A stretch of 9,957 nucleotides of DNA from JAGPFW01 sp964535155 (GCA_964535155.1 CAZHSR010000033.1:1-9957); one strand, 5' to 3'; shown: positions 1 to 6,316, counted from the stretch's first letter. Notes: generated by a model from the sequence alone, not told the origin. A program made the numbers and translations.

Positions 1-25
1 CCAAGTCGTCTTTTTGGAGCAAATC

Positions 26-47
26 TATCATGGAATCATGATACAAT
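26..47 (+). promoter_or_regulatory. Operator-like dyad overlapping a possible -10 box, upstream of the exporter operon
   Basis: A perfect 7-bp inverted repeat, TATCATG-GAAT-CATGATA, occupies 26-43. It overlaps a possible -10 box TACAAT at 42-47, 24 bases before the first gene of the operon. No good -35 hexamer is visible at the right distance. The dyad could bind a dimeric repressor or activator. It could also be chance, because both arms are short. No Shine-Dalgarno sequence lies between it and the ATG at 72. Confidence 0.35.
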
Positions 48-71
48 ATTTTGAGCATTAATAATTAAATT

Positions 72-1136
72 ATGAAAAAAATTCTTAAACCGTTAAAAAT
101 TATATTGATACTAGGGGCAGGAATAGCTTTAGCTAGATTTGTAATTTTTAGAGACTCCATTGGAATTATTCCTGTAAGAAAAGTTGAGGCACAAAAAATG
201 GTTGTAACTAAAACCGTTTCAGCACTAGGTGAGATAAAATCCAGTAATGACGCAAATATTGCCTTTACAACAAGTGGAACAATTGGTTATATTGCGGTAC
301 AAAAAGGCGATGAGATTGTAAAGGGACAACTAATTGCAAGTTTAATAAGCCCAGAAGGAGGATATACAATTCAGGGGGCTAAAGACGCAAGAGATATTGC
401 TTTAAGGGACAAGGAACTTTTTATTGAGAACTATAAAACCGATTCTGACAGGGATGCTTTGGGCGGAGAAACGCAATATCAAATCCAATTAAGAACTTTG
501 GAGGAAGCAATTAGCAGAGCAGAAGCAAATTATCAATCTAGTTTAGCCACATATTCTAGAAACTATTTATATGCACCCTTTGAAGGAAGGATTTTAGATG
601 TATATAAAACTTTGGGAGAAGTAGTTACCGCAACAGAACCCGTTATAAAACTTGCAAAAACCGATTTAGTTTTTGAAATTTCTGTGGATCAAGCCGACTT
701 TGGCTTGTTACAAGAAGAACAAACTGCAGAAATTACTTTGGATGCTTATTCTGGAGAAAAATTTACGGGCAAAGTAAAGGCACTTCCAAGATACGCTAAC
801 GGAGGCGCAAATCCTACTTTTACAGTAGAAGTTTTGTTTGAAGATCCGGAAAATAAGATTTTGCTTGGCATGCGAGGTGATGCAAAAATCACTGTTGCAA
901 GTACATCCAGTGAAGTTTTTGCACTTTTATATGATGAGGTAATTTTTGATTCAGAAGAAAAGCCTTTTGTTTGGGTTGTTAAAAACGGATACTTGGAAAA
1001 ACTTCCAGTGAAAATTGGTTTAGAAGGTGATTTATATACTGAAATAAAAACCGATATATCTAACGAAACATTAGTAGGTCCTTTTAATAACACTGTTCAA
1101 CTAGAACAAGGTTATAAAGCCAAAATTCAAGAATGA
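72..1136 (+). CDS. MacA/HlyD-like periplasmic-adaptor subunit of an ABC exporter
   Basis: This is a membrane-fusion (adaptor) protein that would work with the ABC transporter encoded just downstream. Residues 8-25 form an N-terminal membrane anchor or uncleaved signal after a Lys-rich start. Residues about 50-92 match the first half of a biotinyl-lipoyl domain (GTIGYIAVQKGDEIVKGQLIA). A short alpha-hairpin follows (about 103-163), then the second lipoyl half (LYAPFEGRILDVYKTLGEVV, 166-185), a beta-barrel (about 198-275) and a C-terminal membrane-proximal domain. The 354-aa length fits MacA/YknX-type adaptors, and the hairpin is short, as expected when no outer-membrane channel must be reached. 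It opens a tight operon: its TGA overlaps the ATG of the ATPase by 4 bases. The ATG has no visible ribosome binding site. The substrate is unknown, so no gene symbol is given. Confidence 0.9.
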   Translation: MKKILKPLKIILILGAGIALARFVIFRDSIGIIPVRKVEAQKMVVTKTVSALGEIKSSNDANIAFTTSGTIGYIAVQKGDEIVKGQLIASLISPEGGYTIQGAKDARDIALRDKELFIENYKTDSDRDALGGETQYQIQLRTLEEAISRAEANYQSSLATYSRNYLYAPFEGRILDVYKTLGEVVTATEPVIKLAKTDLVFEISVDQADFGLLQEEQTAEITLDAYSGEKFTGKVKALPRYANGGANPTFTVEVLFEDPENKILLGMRGDAKITVASTSSEVFALLYDEVIFDSEEKPFVWVVKNGYLEKLPVKIGLEGDLYTEIKTDISNETLVGPFNNTVQLEQGYKAKIQE

Positions 1137-1810
1137 GTAATCAACCCGTATTAGTAGCAGAAAATCTTGTAAAAACTTACGATATGGGAAAAGTGCAGAT
1201 TAAGGCGTTAAAAGGTGTAAATGTCTCTATAAATAAGGGAGATTTTTTGTCTATTGTAGGAAAATCTGGTTCTGGAAAGAGTACTTTAATGCATTTGCTA
1301 GGCCTTTTAGATACTCCAACCGAGGGAAAGATCTTCCTTTTAGGAAAGGATATAACAAAGTATTCAGGAAATGAATTAGCAAGACTACGAAATAAAGAAA
1401 TAGGGTTTGTATTTCAGTCTTATAATCTATTATCAAGAGCCACAGCTCTAGAAAATGTAATGCTTCCTTTAAAATATAGCCAAGTACCAGAAAAAGAATG
1501 GTTACCAAGGGCAAAAGAGTTATTAATCAAGATGGGCCTAAAGGATAGAATGCAAAACAAGTCTAACGAGCTTTCGGGGGGACAAAAACAAAGGGTAGCT
1601 ATTGCAAGAGCTTTGGTAAATGAACCTTCCATCGTTTTGGCAGATGAGCCAACTGGAAATTTGGACTCTAAAACGGGAGCGGAAATTGAGCAACTGCTGA
1701 TTCAACTAAATTCTGAAGGAAAAACTATAGTACTAGTTACACATGACGAGGATTTGGCAAAAATTACACCTAAAAGAATAACTTTATTAGATGGTTTAGT
1801 TGCACAGTAA
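1133..1810 (+). CDS. ABC transporter ATP-binding protein, MacB/LolD type
   Basis: This is the cytoplasmic ATPase of the exporter. All the motifs are intact: Walker A GKSGSGKST (43-51), Q-loop glutamine in FVFQSYNLL (Q95), signature LSGGQKQR (147-154), Walker B IVLADEP with catalytic Glu172, D-loop GNLD, and H-loop His204 in VTHDEDL. At 225 aa it is a stand-alone ATPase as in LolD or YknY, not the ATPase-permease fusion of E. coli MacB. The start overlaps the adaptor stop as ATGA (1133-1136), which suggests translational coupling, and no independent RBS is seen. The family (LolD/MacB/FtsE) powers mechanotransmission-type exporters that act on substrates on the outer side of the membrane. The substrate cannot be told from the sequence. 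Confidence 0.95.
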   Translation: MSNQPVLVAENLVKTYDMGKVQIKALKGVNVSINKGDFLSIVGKSGSGKSTLMHLLGLLDTPTEGKIFLLGKDITKYSGNELARLRNKEIGFVFQSYNLLSRATALENVMLPLKYSQVPEKEWLPRAKELLIKMGLKDRMQNKSNELSGGQKQRVAIARALVNEPSIVLADEPTGNLDSKTGAEIEQLLIQLNSEGKTIVLVTHDEDLAKITPKRITLLDGLVAQ

Positions 1811-1817
1811 ATTTTCC

Positions 1818-3005
1818 ATGCGTAAAGTACAAGAATCCTTGAAATCCGCACTTCAAGCCTTAGGTGCAAATAAAATTAGATCCTTTTTAACTATGCTTGG
1901 CGTAATCATAGGAGTTTTTGCTGTTGTAGCGTTGGTTTCACTAGTAAAAGGCTTAGAAAATTTTATAATTTCCCAGTTTGATGCTATTGGATCCAATTTA
2001 ATTATTGTAGCTTCTGGAAATGCCTCATTTGGACGGGACCCAGCAACTTCGTTTACAAAGCAAAATTTACAAGAAAAACATGTTGATATTGTGAAAAAGG
2101 CTATAGAAAAGGATATAAATGGCATTACTCCCTCCATAAGAGTTACAGGGAGACTTAAATATAAAAATAAAACAGGGGCTTATTCTGTGACCGCTACAAA
2201 CGAAGAAGCAACAAAAATAACCAATGTAGAAATAGAGTACGGAAGATATTTTAATCGTGCGGAAGTTTTATCAAAAGCGCATGTTGTTGTTTTGGGGCCC
2301 GCAGTAAAGGAAGATTTATTTGGCTCCGCTCCAGCAGTTGACAAAAAAATAACACTAGCGGATAGGACCTTTACTGTAATAGGAGTTGCAAAAGAAGGCG
2401 CAGTAGGAGCAAGTGATCGAGTTTACATTCCTTATACAACAGCAAAAGAAATTTATAACCTTACTTCTATCACAAACATTTTAGTTAGTGCAAAAAACCC
2501 AGAAGATGTAGATTCATTAATGCGAGAGATAGAAATAGCTTTGGTATCAGACATTAAACCCGATGACTTTTCTGTAATTTCCCAAAAGGATATTTTAAAA
2601 GTTGTAAATAGCATTTTAACTTTGGTGGCAACACTTTTAGGAGCTATTGCTGGGATTTCACTCTTTGTAGGTGGAATTGGAATTATGAATATTATGCTTG
2701 TCACTGTAACCGAAAGGACTAGCGAGGTTGGTTTAAGAAAAGCCTTGGGAGCTACAAAATTGGATATAGGAATCCAGTTTTTACTAGAATCTGCCATTAT
2801 TAGCCTTTCTGGTGGTATTATTGGACTTTTTATTGCATGGGTAACTACGCTTTTAATTAGAGACCTCATTGAAGCAGAAATTACGCTTTGGTCCGCCTTG
2901 TTGTCGCTTGGGTTTAGTTTATTTGTGGGAATTGTATTTGGGACATATCCAGCTTTAAAGGCAGCTAAAAAAGATGCCATTGAAGCCTTAAGGAGTAAGC
3001 AATGA
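1818..3005 (+). CDS. MacB/FtsX-type ABC transporter permease, first of two paralogues
   Basis: This is a membrane permease with the MacB layout. An N-terminal amphipathic stretch leads into a first membrane helix (about 22-44, with the NKIRSFLTMLGVIIGVFAVVALVSLVKG block). A large extracytoplasmic MacB_PCD-like domain follows. Three C-terminal helices (about 266-292, 321-347, 357-382) contain the hallmark VGGIGIMNIMLVTVTERTSE and LRKALGA motifs of the FtsX/MacB_C domain. An upstream TTG at 1800 would add six residues and overlap the ATPase stop. The ATG at 1818 was preferred because the protein then aligns from its first residue with the downstream paralogue. Neither start has a clear RBS. The gene ends in an ATGA overlap with the second permease. 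The likely role is one half of a permease heterodimer. Confidence 0.9.
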   Translation: MRKVQESLKSALQALGANKIRSFLTMLGVIIGVFAVVALVSLVKGLENFIISQFDAIGSNLIIVASGNASFGRDPATSFTKQNLQEKHVDIVKKAIEKDINGITPSIRVTGRLKYKNKTGAYSVTATNEEATKITNVEIEYGRYFNRAEVLSKAHVVVLGPAVKEDLFGSAPAVDKKITLADRTFTVIGVAKEGAVGASDRVYIPYTTAKEIYNLTSITNILVSAKNPEDVDSLMREIEIALVSDIKPDDFSVISQKDILKVVNSILTLVATLLGAIAGISLFVGGIGIMNIMLVTVTERTSEVGLRKALGATKLDIGIQFLLESAIISLSGGIIGLFIAWVTTLLIRDLIEAEITLWSALLSLGFSLFVGIVFGTYPALKAAKKDAIEALRSKQ

Positions 3006-4183
3006 AATTTAAAACCGTATTTTTTACAGCAACAAAATCCTTGTTTAGCAACAAAATTAGGAGCTTACTTACTATTTCCGGAATTGTCATTGGAGTTTTT
3101 GCAATAATCACTTTGGTTTCCTTAGTTAAAGGCTTAGAAAATTATGTGGTTGGCGAATTTGAAGACTTAGGGTCAAATTCGGTTTTTGTTTACCCTGGTA
3201 GTGGGGGATTTTTTAATGATCCAGCTTTAGCCTTTTTTAACAATAAATTTTCGGATAGACATGTGGACTTAATTAAGAGAAATGCCTCTGATGTAATAAA
3301 ATCAGTTGAGCCAGTATATCAATCGGGAGGAGTTGTGACTTACAAAAATAAAAAATATAGCGCTGTACTTTTGGCGGGGAATGCAAAAATGCAGGAGGTT
3401 TTTTCCTTGCCAATAAAAGAGGGACGACTAATTTCTGAATTGGAATCAAAAAGTAATGCGAGTGTAATTATTTTGGGTCACTTGGTAAAGGAAGAGCTTT
3501 TTGGACAAGCAAATCCCCTTGGGAAGACGGTAAATCTTGAAGGAAAGCCTTTTGAGGTTATTGGTTATTTAGAACAAAAAAGTCAGGATTATGACCCTTC
3601 GGTTATAGTGCCGTTAAAAAAAGGGGAGGAGTTGGCAGGTCTTAAGAATTACACTTATATTTTGGTAGAGCTTAAAAATAATGAAAATGTCTATTTAGAT
3701 ACTAAACAGATTGAGTTGGCTTTGTTGCAGGACTTAACAAGCGATGATTTTACTTTGTATACCGCGGAGGATTTGTTGGGGGCAGTAAGAGACATTTTGG
3801 ACATTTTAAAAATAGGACTGGCAGCCGTGGCAGGGATTTCTTTGCTAGTAGGCGGAATTGGTATTATGAATATTATGCTTGTCTCTGTAACCGAAAGGAC
3901 TTCGGAAATAGGATTGCGAAAGGCCCTTGGAGCTACAAGAAAAGACATTACTTTACAGTTTCTTTTGGAATCCTCTCTGTTAAGTAATTTTGGGGGCTTA
4001 ATTGGGTTAGCTTTTGGAGCGTTGGTTTGTTTAATAGCTAGAACCTGGCTTCCCACCGAAATAACGCCAGGAATGGCTTTGTTAGCTGTTGGTTTCAGCT
4101 TATTTGTTGGTATTTTATTTGGAACTTACCCAGCAATTCAAGCAAGCAAAATGGACGCTATTGAAGCTCTTCGGTATGAATAA
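3002..4183 (+). CDS. MacB/FtsX-type ABC transporter permease, second paralogue
   Basis: This is the second permease of the operon, 393 aa, colinear with the first: N-terminal helix (SNKIRSLLTISGIVIGVFAIITLVSL), an extracytoplasmic domain of about 220 residues, then three C-terminal helices with VGGIGIMNIMLVSVTERTSE and LRKALGATRKD. A good Shine-Dalgarno AGGAG (2991-2995) precedes the ATG, inside the end of the upstream gene. The C-terminal FtsX-like domains of the two paralogues are close in protein and in DNA, while the extracytoplasmic domains have diverged strongly. That is the expected pattern for duplicated subunits specialised into a heterodimer, like LolC/LolE. The last 26 bases overlap the end of the convergent gene at 4158-4628, leaving no room for a terminator between them. 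Confidence 0.92.
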   Translation: MKFKTVFFTATKSLFSNKIRSLLTISGIVIGVFAIITLVSLVKGLENYVVGEFEDLGSNSVFVYPGSGGFFNDPALAFFNNKFSDRHVDLIKRNASDVIKSVEPVYQSGGVVTYKNKKYSAVLLAGNAKMQEVFSLPIKEGRLISELESKSNASVIILGHLVKEELFGQANPLGKTVNLEGKPFEVIGYLEQKSQDYDPSVIVPLKKGEELAGLKNYTYILVELKNNENVYLDTKQIELALLQDLTSDDFTLYTAEDLLGAVRDILDILKIGLAAVAGISLLVGGIGIMNIMLVSVTERTSEIGLRKALGATRKDITLQFLLESSLLSNFGGLIGLAFGALVCLIARTWLPTEITPGMALLAVGFSLFVGILFGTYPAIQASKMDAIEALRYE

Positions 4184-4628
4184 GATTTAATGAATATGTT
4201 TTGTCATTTTGCAAATTAATCGATGCAACTTTGGAAGTAATATTTTTTCCCTCATAAAAAACTGCCCATTCTGTACCAAATTGAGGAAAAATGTTGTTGA
4301 CATGGTTGATTTCTACTCGGTCTGTGTATTCAGTGATTTCGTAGGAAATAACGTCTTCGGAGCGGAGTTTTCTAAGTAAATCCGAAATTGAATCCTGATT
4401 ACTCATTTGAATTCTGTGGGTTAATACTGGTTTTGTGCCTTCTGTAGTCGAATATAACTCAAAACTAACATCTACATTCCTGGTTTTATCCGCAGTTTTT
4501 TTCTCCTTGGTTCTTTCTACAACCTCTACAACATCTCGGTTTTGGGCATAATGAACAAAAACTAACAAAAAGGCTAAAAGTACAATATAGCCCATATATA
4601 ACTTATTTTTTAAAGATTGGTTAAGCAC
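4158..4628 (-). CDS. Membrane-anchored protein with a DUF4430-like extracytoplasmic domain
   Basis: This 156-aa protein has a basic N-terminus and one membrane helix (about 13-29). A charged linker (30-50) follows, then a domain (about 79-150) with a DUF4430-like pattern: SISDLLRKL, a strand leading to a VEINHVNNI segment, EWAVFYEGKNI, and a closing dimension-like strand NDKTYSLNL. DUF4430 resembles the C-terminal domain of transcobalamin and occurs in many surface proteins, but no ligand can be named here. The usual G and W landmarks are only partly present, so the domain call is moderate. The chosen start is GTG at 4628. An ATG at residue 12 (first base at 4595) is possible but would remove the basic N-terminus. 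No RBS precedes the GTG, and the promoter sits so close that the mRNA may be leaderless. The 3' end overlaps the second permease gene by 26 bases. Confidence 0.75.
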   Translation of the reverse strand: MLNQSLKNKLYMGYIVLLAFLLVFVHYAQNRDVVEVVERTKEKKTADKTRNVDVSFELYSTTEGTKPVLTHRIQMSNQDSISDLLRKLRSEDVISYEITEYTDRVEINHVNNIFPQFGTEWAVFYEGKNITSKVASINLQNDKTYSLNLIHTEELQ

Positions 4629-4646
4629 TTGTAAATATTATATAAT
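4617..4646 (+). promoter_or_regulatory. Promoter for tRNA-Arg
   Basis: TTGGTT (4617-4622) and a perfect TATAAT (4641-4646) are separated by 18 bases. The predicted transcription start is near 4653, giving a leader of about 30 bases before the tRNA. The -10 box lies in the palindrome ATTATATAAT (4637-4646), which also gives a TATAAT on the other strand. Confidence 0.55.
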
Positions 4647-4663
4647 CTTTGTGCAATAAGCAA
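4637..4663 (-). promoter_or_regulatory. Divergent promoter for the DUF4430-like gene
   Basis: Read on the minus strand there is TTGCTT (4663-4658) and TATAAT (4642-4637) with a 15-base spacer, which is shorter than ideal. The predicted start near 4630 falls within 0-3 bases of the GTG at 4628, so the mRNA would be leaderless or nearly so. Confidence 0.45.
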
Positions 4664-4682
4664 AAATTGTATTTGTTTATGT

Positions 4683-4759
4683 GCCTCCGTAGCTCAATGG
4701 ATTAGAGTATTCGGCTTCGAACCGAACGGTTGGGGGTTCGAATCCCTCCGGAGGCGCCA
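4683..4759 (+). tRNA. tRNA-Arg (anticodon TCG)
   Basis: A complete cloverleaf is visible: acceptor GCCTCCG paired with CGGAGGC, D stem GCTC/GAGT, anticodon stem TTCGG/CCGAA with loop CTTCGAA (anticodon TCG), and T arm GGGGG-TTCGAAT-CCCTC with one G-T pair. Discriminator G is followed by an encoded CCA (4757-4759). It is a single gene with its own promoter, and a strong hairpin begins at the last A of CCA. Confidence 0.95.
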
Positions 4760-4783
4760 AAAAAGTTCTTGCAGAACTTTTTT
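4759..4783 (+). terminator. Rho-independent terminator-like hairpin directly after tRNA-Arg
   Basis: A perfect 11-bp stem, AAAAAAGTTCT-TGC-AGAACTTTTTT, has a 3-base loop and ends in a T run. The A-rich 5' arm and T-rich 3' arm make it a plausible terminator. It starts at the terminal A of the encoded CCA, so it could also guide 3' processing. It is the first of three hairpins in a row. Confidence 0.65.
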
Positions 4784-4786
4784 GGG

Positions 4787-4841
4787 CCAGCAAAATGTGA
4801 GCGTACAACTTTTAGAATTAGGATGCGAACATTTTGCCTGG
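4787..4841 (+). repeat. Second stem-loop after tRNA-Arg (wide loop)
   Basis: CCAGCAAAATGT (4787-4798) pairs with ACATTTTGCCTGG (4829-4841), with one bulged base, around a loop of about 30 bases. It starts 3 bases after the preceding hairpin. No gene lies here and its function is unknown. Its counterpart is the wide-loop hairpin at 6317-6351. Confidence 0.6.
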
Positions 4842-4843
4842 AC

Positions 4844-4870
4844 TGTTAAAGTTGTGTAGCAACTTTAACA
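4844..4870 (+). repeat. Third stem-loop after tRNA-Arg (GTA-centred)
   Basis: TGTTAAAGTTG and CAACTTTAACA form a perfect 11-bp stem around TGTAG. If the T-G wobble is allowed, the apical loop is GTA. No T run follows, so a simple terminator is unlikely. It lies 30 bases before the start codon of the secreted coiled-coil protein and may be in that gene's leader. Confidence 0.6.
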
Positions 4871-4900
4871 CACGAATTATTAAATTTTATAAGGAGAAAT

Positions 4901-5620
4901 ATGAAAATACTGCCAATAATGTCCCTATTACTTATTTCCTTCCCCGTGCTTGCCCTTTCCACAAAATCACAAGGAAAACCAGCCCAAGCACAAGAAGAAA
5001 CCGCAAAGACTCAGGAAGTAAAGTCACTCCCAGATAACGCTTCAATCAATGCTGTGCAAAATCGGTTGAGACAAGAGACACAAAATCAAGCAGAAGATAT
5101 AAAATTGCAAATAAAAGAACGAGTAAGAACACAAGAGCAACTTCAAACAATGGAACCGGACCAGGCAAGAGAAATGTCTGAAAAAGCCCAAGAGAACATG
5201 AGCGAGGTTGCAAAAAAAGTTCATGAGCTTTTGCAAGACCCAGAAAGATTTGGAGGAATTGGAGAACAGGTTAGAGTTATAGCTCAAAATCAAAATGAAG
5301 CCCAGAATAGGCTAGAAAATCATTATGAGCAATTGCAAAATCGGGCTGGATTTGTAAAAATGCTTTTTGGCGCTGACCAAAATTCGATTGAGGGAATAAA
5401 AGAAGTAATAACTGAAAACGAAGGGAGACTTGCAGAACTTATAGAATTAAAAGACTCGGCAGAAACTGTGGAAGAGGCAGAAGAGTTAGACAGCATGATT
5501 GAAGCTATTAGTGAGCAGAATTTATCGCTATTACAGCAAACAATAGAAGAGGATGGCGCGGGACTCTTTAAAGGAATACTTAGAAGATTTGGCGCCCTTT
5601 TTAAATTTGGTACAAACTAA
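4901..5620 (+). CDS. Secreted coiled-coil protein of unknown function
   Basis: I do not recognise a family for this 239-aa protein. It has a signal peptide-like N-terminus (MKILP then a hydrophobic stretch to about residue 19), with a possible cleavage after AQA at residue 30. The mature part is almost all predicted helix, rich in Gln and Glu. Residues about 47-112 and 122-148 look like coiled-coil segments, and another acidic helical stretch runs from about 160 to 218. The last 19 residues (from GLFKGILRR) are basic and amphipathic, with several Phe, and could sit on a membrane surface. A good Shine-Dalgarno AAGGAG (4891-4896) fixes the ATG at 4901. No convincing promoter was seen; the two hairpins at 4787-4870 lie just upstream. 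It may be co-transcribed with the acidic protein 120 bases downstream. Confidence 0.8.
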   Translation: MKILPIMSLLLISFPVLALSTKSQGKPAQAQEETAKTQEVKSLPDNASINAVQNRLRQETQNQAEDIKLQIKERVRTQEQLQTMEPDQAREMSEKAQENMSEVAKKVHELLQDPERFGGIGEQVRVIAQNQNEAQNRLENHYEQLQNRAGFVKMLFGADQNSIEGIKEVITENEGRLAELIELKDSAETVEEAEELDSMIEAISEQNLSLLQQTIEEDGAGLFKGILRRFGALFKFGTN

Positions 5621-5676
5621 ATAACCCAGAGTTTTGATTTCTTGACTTTATACAAAGTTCAGGAGAAAATTCGGAA

Positions 5677-5715
5677 GATTCTAACTGGAATCATTTTTAG
5701 TTAGGCTTTAAAGCC
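5677..5715 (+). promoter_or_regulatory. Leader with competing hairpins before the acidic protein gene
   Basis: GATTC (5677-5681) can pair with GAATC (5688-5692). CTAACT (5681-5686) can instead pair with AGTTAG (5699-5704). The two foldings share bases and exclude each other. A self-complementary GGCTTTAAAGCC (5704-5715) follows, ending 9 bases before the ribosome binding site. This could be a weak terminator for the upstream gene or a switching leader. The stems are short, so confidence is low. Confidence 0.3.
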
Positions 5716-5724
5716 AAGAAGAAG

Positions 5725-5733
5725 AGGAGGTGA
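5725..5733 (+). promoter_or_regulatory. Near-perfect ribosome binding site
   Basis: AGGAGGTGA is fully complementary to the 3' end of typical 16S rRNA and lies 7 bases before the ATG at 5741. It is by far the strongest Shine-Dalgarno in the window and suggests high expression of the acidic protein. Confidence 0.8.
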
Positions 5734-5740
5734 CCACTAA

Positions 5741-5974
5741 ATGTTAACAAAAGAGCAAATTTTGGAATTTTTGAGAGAAAACCCAAATTTCCTACTTCCC
5801 GAAGGAGCAACCGAAGAGGAAATAGGATGGTTTGAGGAAGCTCTGGTTGAGCTAGGTCTTGATGGAGACGACGAAGACGATTTGGATGATGATGACGACT
5901 GGGATCTAGACGATGACGACCTGGACTCAGACGACGAGGATGACGACGAGGATTGGGAAGACGAAGAGCTTTAG
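5741..5974 (+). CDS. Small highly acidic protein of unknown function
   Basis: This 77-aa protein has two parts. Residues 1-41 look like a small folded helical domain (KEQILEFLRENPNFLLPEGA, then EEEIGWFEEALVELGLD). Residues 42-77 are an almost pure Asp/Glu tail, with 28 of 36 residues acidic, broken by a few Trp and Leu. I do not recognise a family. Long acidic tails are known in nucleic-acid mimics, chaperone-like proteins and the RNA polymerase delta subunit, but the N-terminal part here gives no match I can defend. Strong translation is implied by AGGAGGTGA at 5725-5733, and a G/C-rich terminator closes the gene at 5998-6024. With this acidity it is likely cytoplasmic; no signal peptide or membrane helix is visible. 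The tail is encoded by GAY-rich repeats that could expand or shrink by slippage. Confidence 0.8.
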   Translation: MLTKEQILEFLRENPNFLLPEGATEEEIGWFEEALVELGLDGDDEDDLDDDDDWDLDDDDLDSDDEDDDEDWEDEEL

Positions 5975-5997
5975 TTATTAGTTGAAATGGAGAATAG

Positions 5998-6024
5998 CCC
6001 CCCTTTATGGGGGGTTGTTTGTTA
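5998..6024 (+). terminator. Rho-independent terminator after the acidic protein gene
   Basis: CCCCCC (5998-6003) and GGGGGG (6009-6014) form a 6-bp all-GC stem around TTTAT, followed by TTGTTTGTTA. It sits 24 bases after the stop codon and separates this gene from the tRNA cluster. Confidence 0.85.
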
Positions 6025-6028
6025 TAAT
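6020..6028 (+). promoter_or_regulatory. Extended -10 promoter of the tRNA-Lys/Leu cluster
   Basis: TG-T-TATAAT is a perfect extended -10 element with TATAAT at 6023-6028. No good -35 is present, because that position is taken by the preceding terminator hairpin. The start would be near 6035, about 25 bases before tRNA-Lys. Confidence 0.55.
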
Positions 6029-6059
6029 GGGATGCGTTTGGAGTGGGTTATTAAACCGA

Positions 6060-6134
6060 GGGGGTGTAGCTCAGTGGTAGAGTAGCGGCCTCTTAAGCCG
6101 TTTGTCGTGGGTTCGAATCCCACCGCCCTCACCA
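6060..6134 (+). tRNA. tRNA-Lys (anticodon CTT)
   Basis: Acceptor GGGGGTG pairs with CGCCCTC, including two wobble pairs. The D stem is GCTC/GAGT, the anticodon stem GCGGC/GCCGT with loop CTCTTAA (anticodon CTT), and the T arm GTGGG-TTCGAAT-CCCAC. Discriminator A and an encoded CCA (6132-6134) complete it. It is the first of three clustered tRNA genes. Confidence 0.93.
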
Positions 6135-6196
6135 TGTATTGTAATAAGGAGTATCAAGGGATGCCAATCTGGGGTAAAATGTGAGGGCTAACACAT

Positions 6197-6282
6197 GCCG
6201 GAGTGGAGGAACTGGCAGACTCGCTGTCTTCAGAAGGCAGTTCCCAAAAGGAGTGTGGGTTCAAGTCCCGCCTCCGGCACCA
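6197..6282 (+). tRNA. tRNA-Leu (anticodon CAG)
   Basis: Acceptor GCCGGAG pairs with CTCCGGC. The anticodon stem is CTGTC/GGCAG with loop TTCAGAA (anticodon CAG). A long class II variable arm (TTCC...AGGA) and T arm GTGGG-TTCAAGT-CCCGC follow, with discriminator A and encoded CCA. Its 86-base length fits tRNA-Leu. Confidence 0.95.
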
Positions 6283-6312
6283 TTAAAATTGAAACTGTGT
6301 TTCAATTTTAAT
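6282..6312 (+). repeat. First stem-loop after tRNA-Leu(CAG)
   Basis: ATTAAAATTGAAAC and GTTTCAATTTTAAT form a perfect 14-bp stem around TGT. It begins at the terminal A of the encoded CCA, just as the hairpin after tRNA-Arg does. There is no clear T run, and the downstream tRNA-Leu suggests read-through or processing as much as termination. Confidence 0.7.
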
Positions 6313-6316
6313 TGCT

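Noticed and set aside
2453..2980. Long minus-strand open frame opposite the first permease
   Set aside because: A similar frame lies opposite the second permease at 3691-4056. Both are shadows of the conserved FtsX motif read on the other strand, with no RBS.
4834..5037. Plus-strand open frame of 67 codons over the start of the coiled-coil gene
   Set aside because: It has no RBS, runs through the hairpin at 4844-4870 and overlaps a better-supported gene that has a signal peptide and an RBS.
5643..5671. TTGACT as a -35 box for the acidic protein gene
   Set aside because: No acceptable -10 hexamer is found 16-18 bases downstream; the best is AAAATT.
5741..5974. Naming the acidic protein as an RNA polymerase delta subunit
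   Set aside because: Only the acidic tail is similar. The N-terminal 41 residues are too short for, and do not show, the folded domain of that family.
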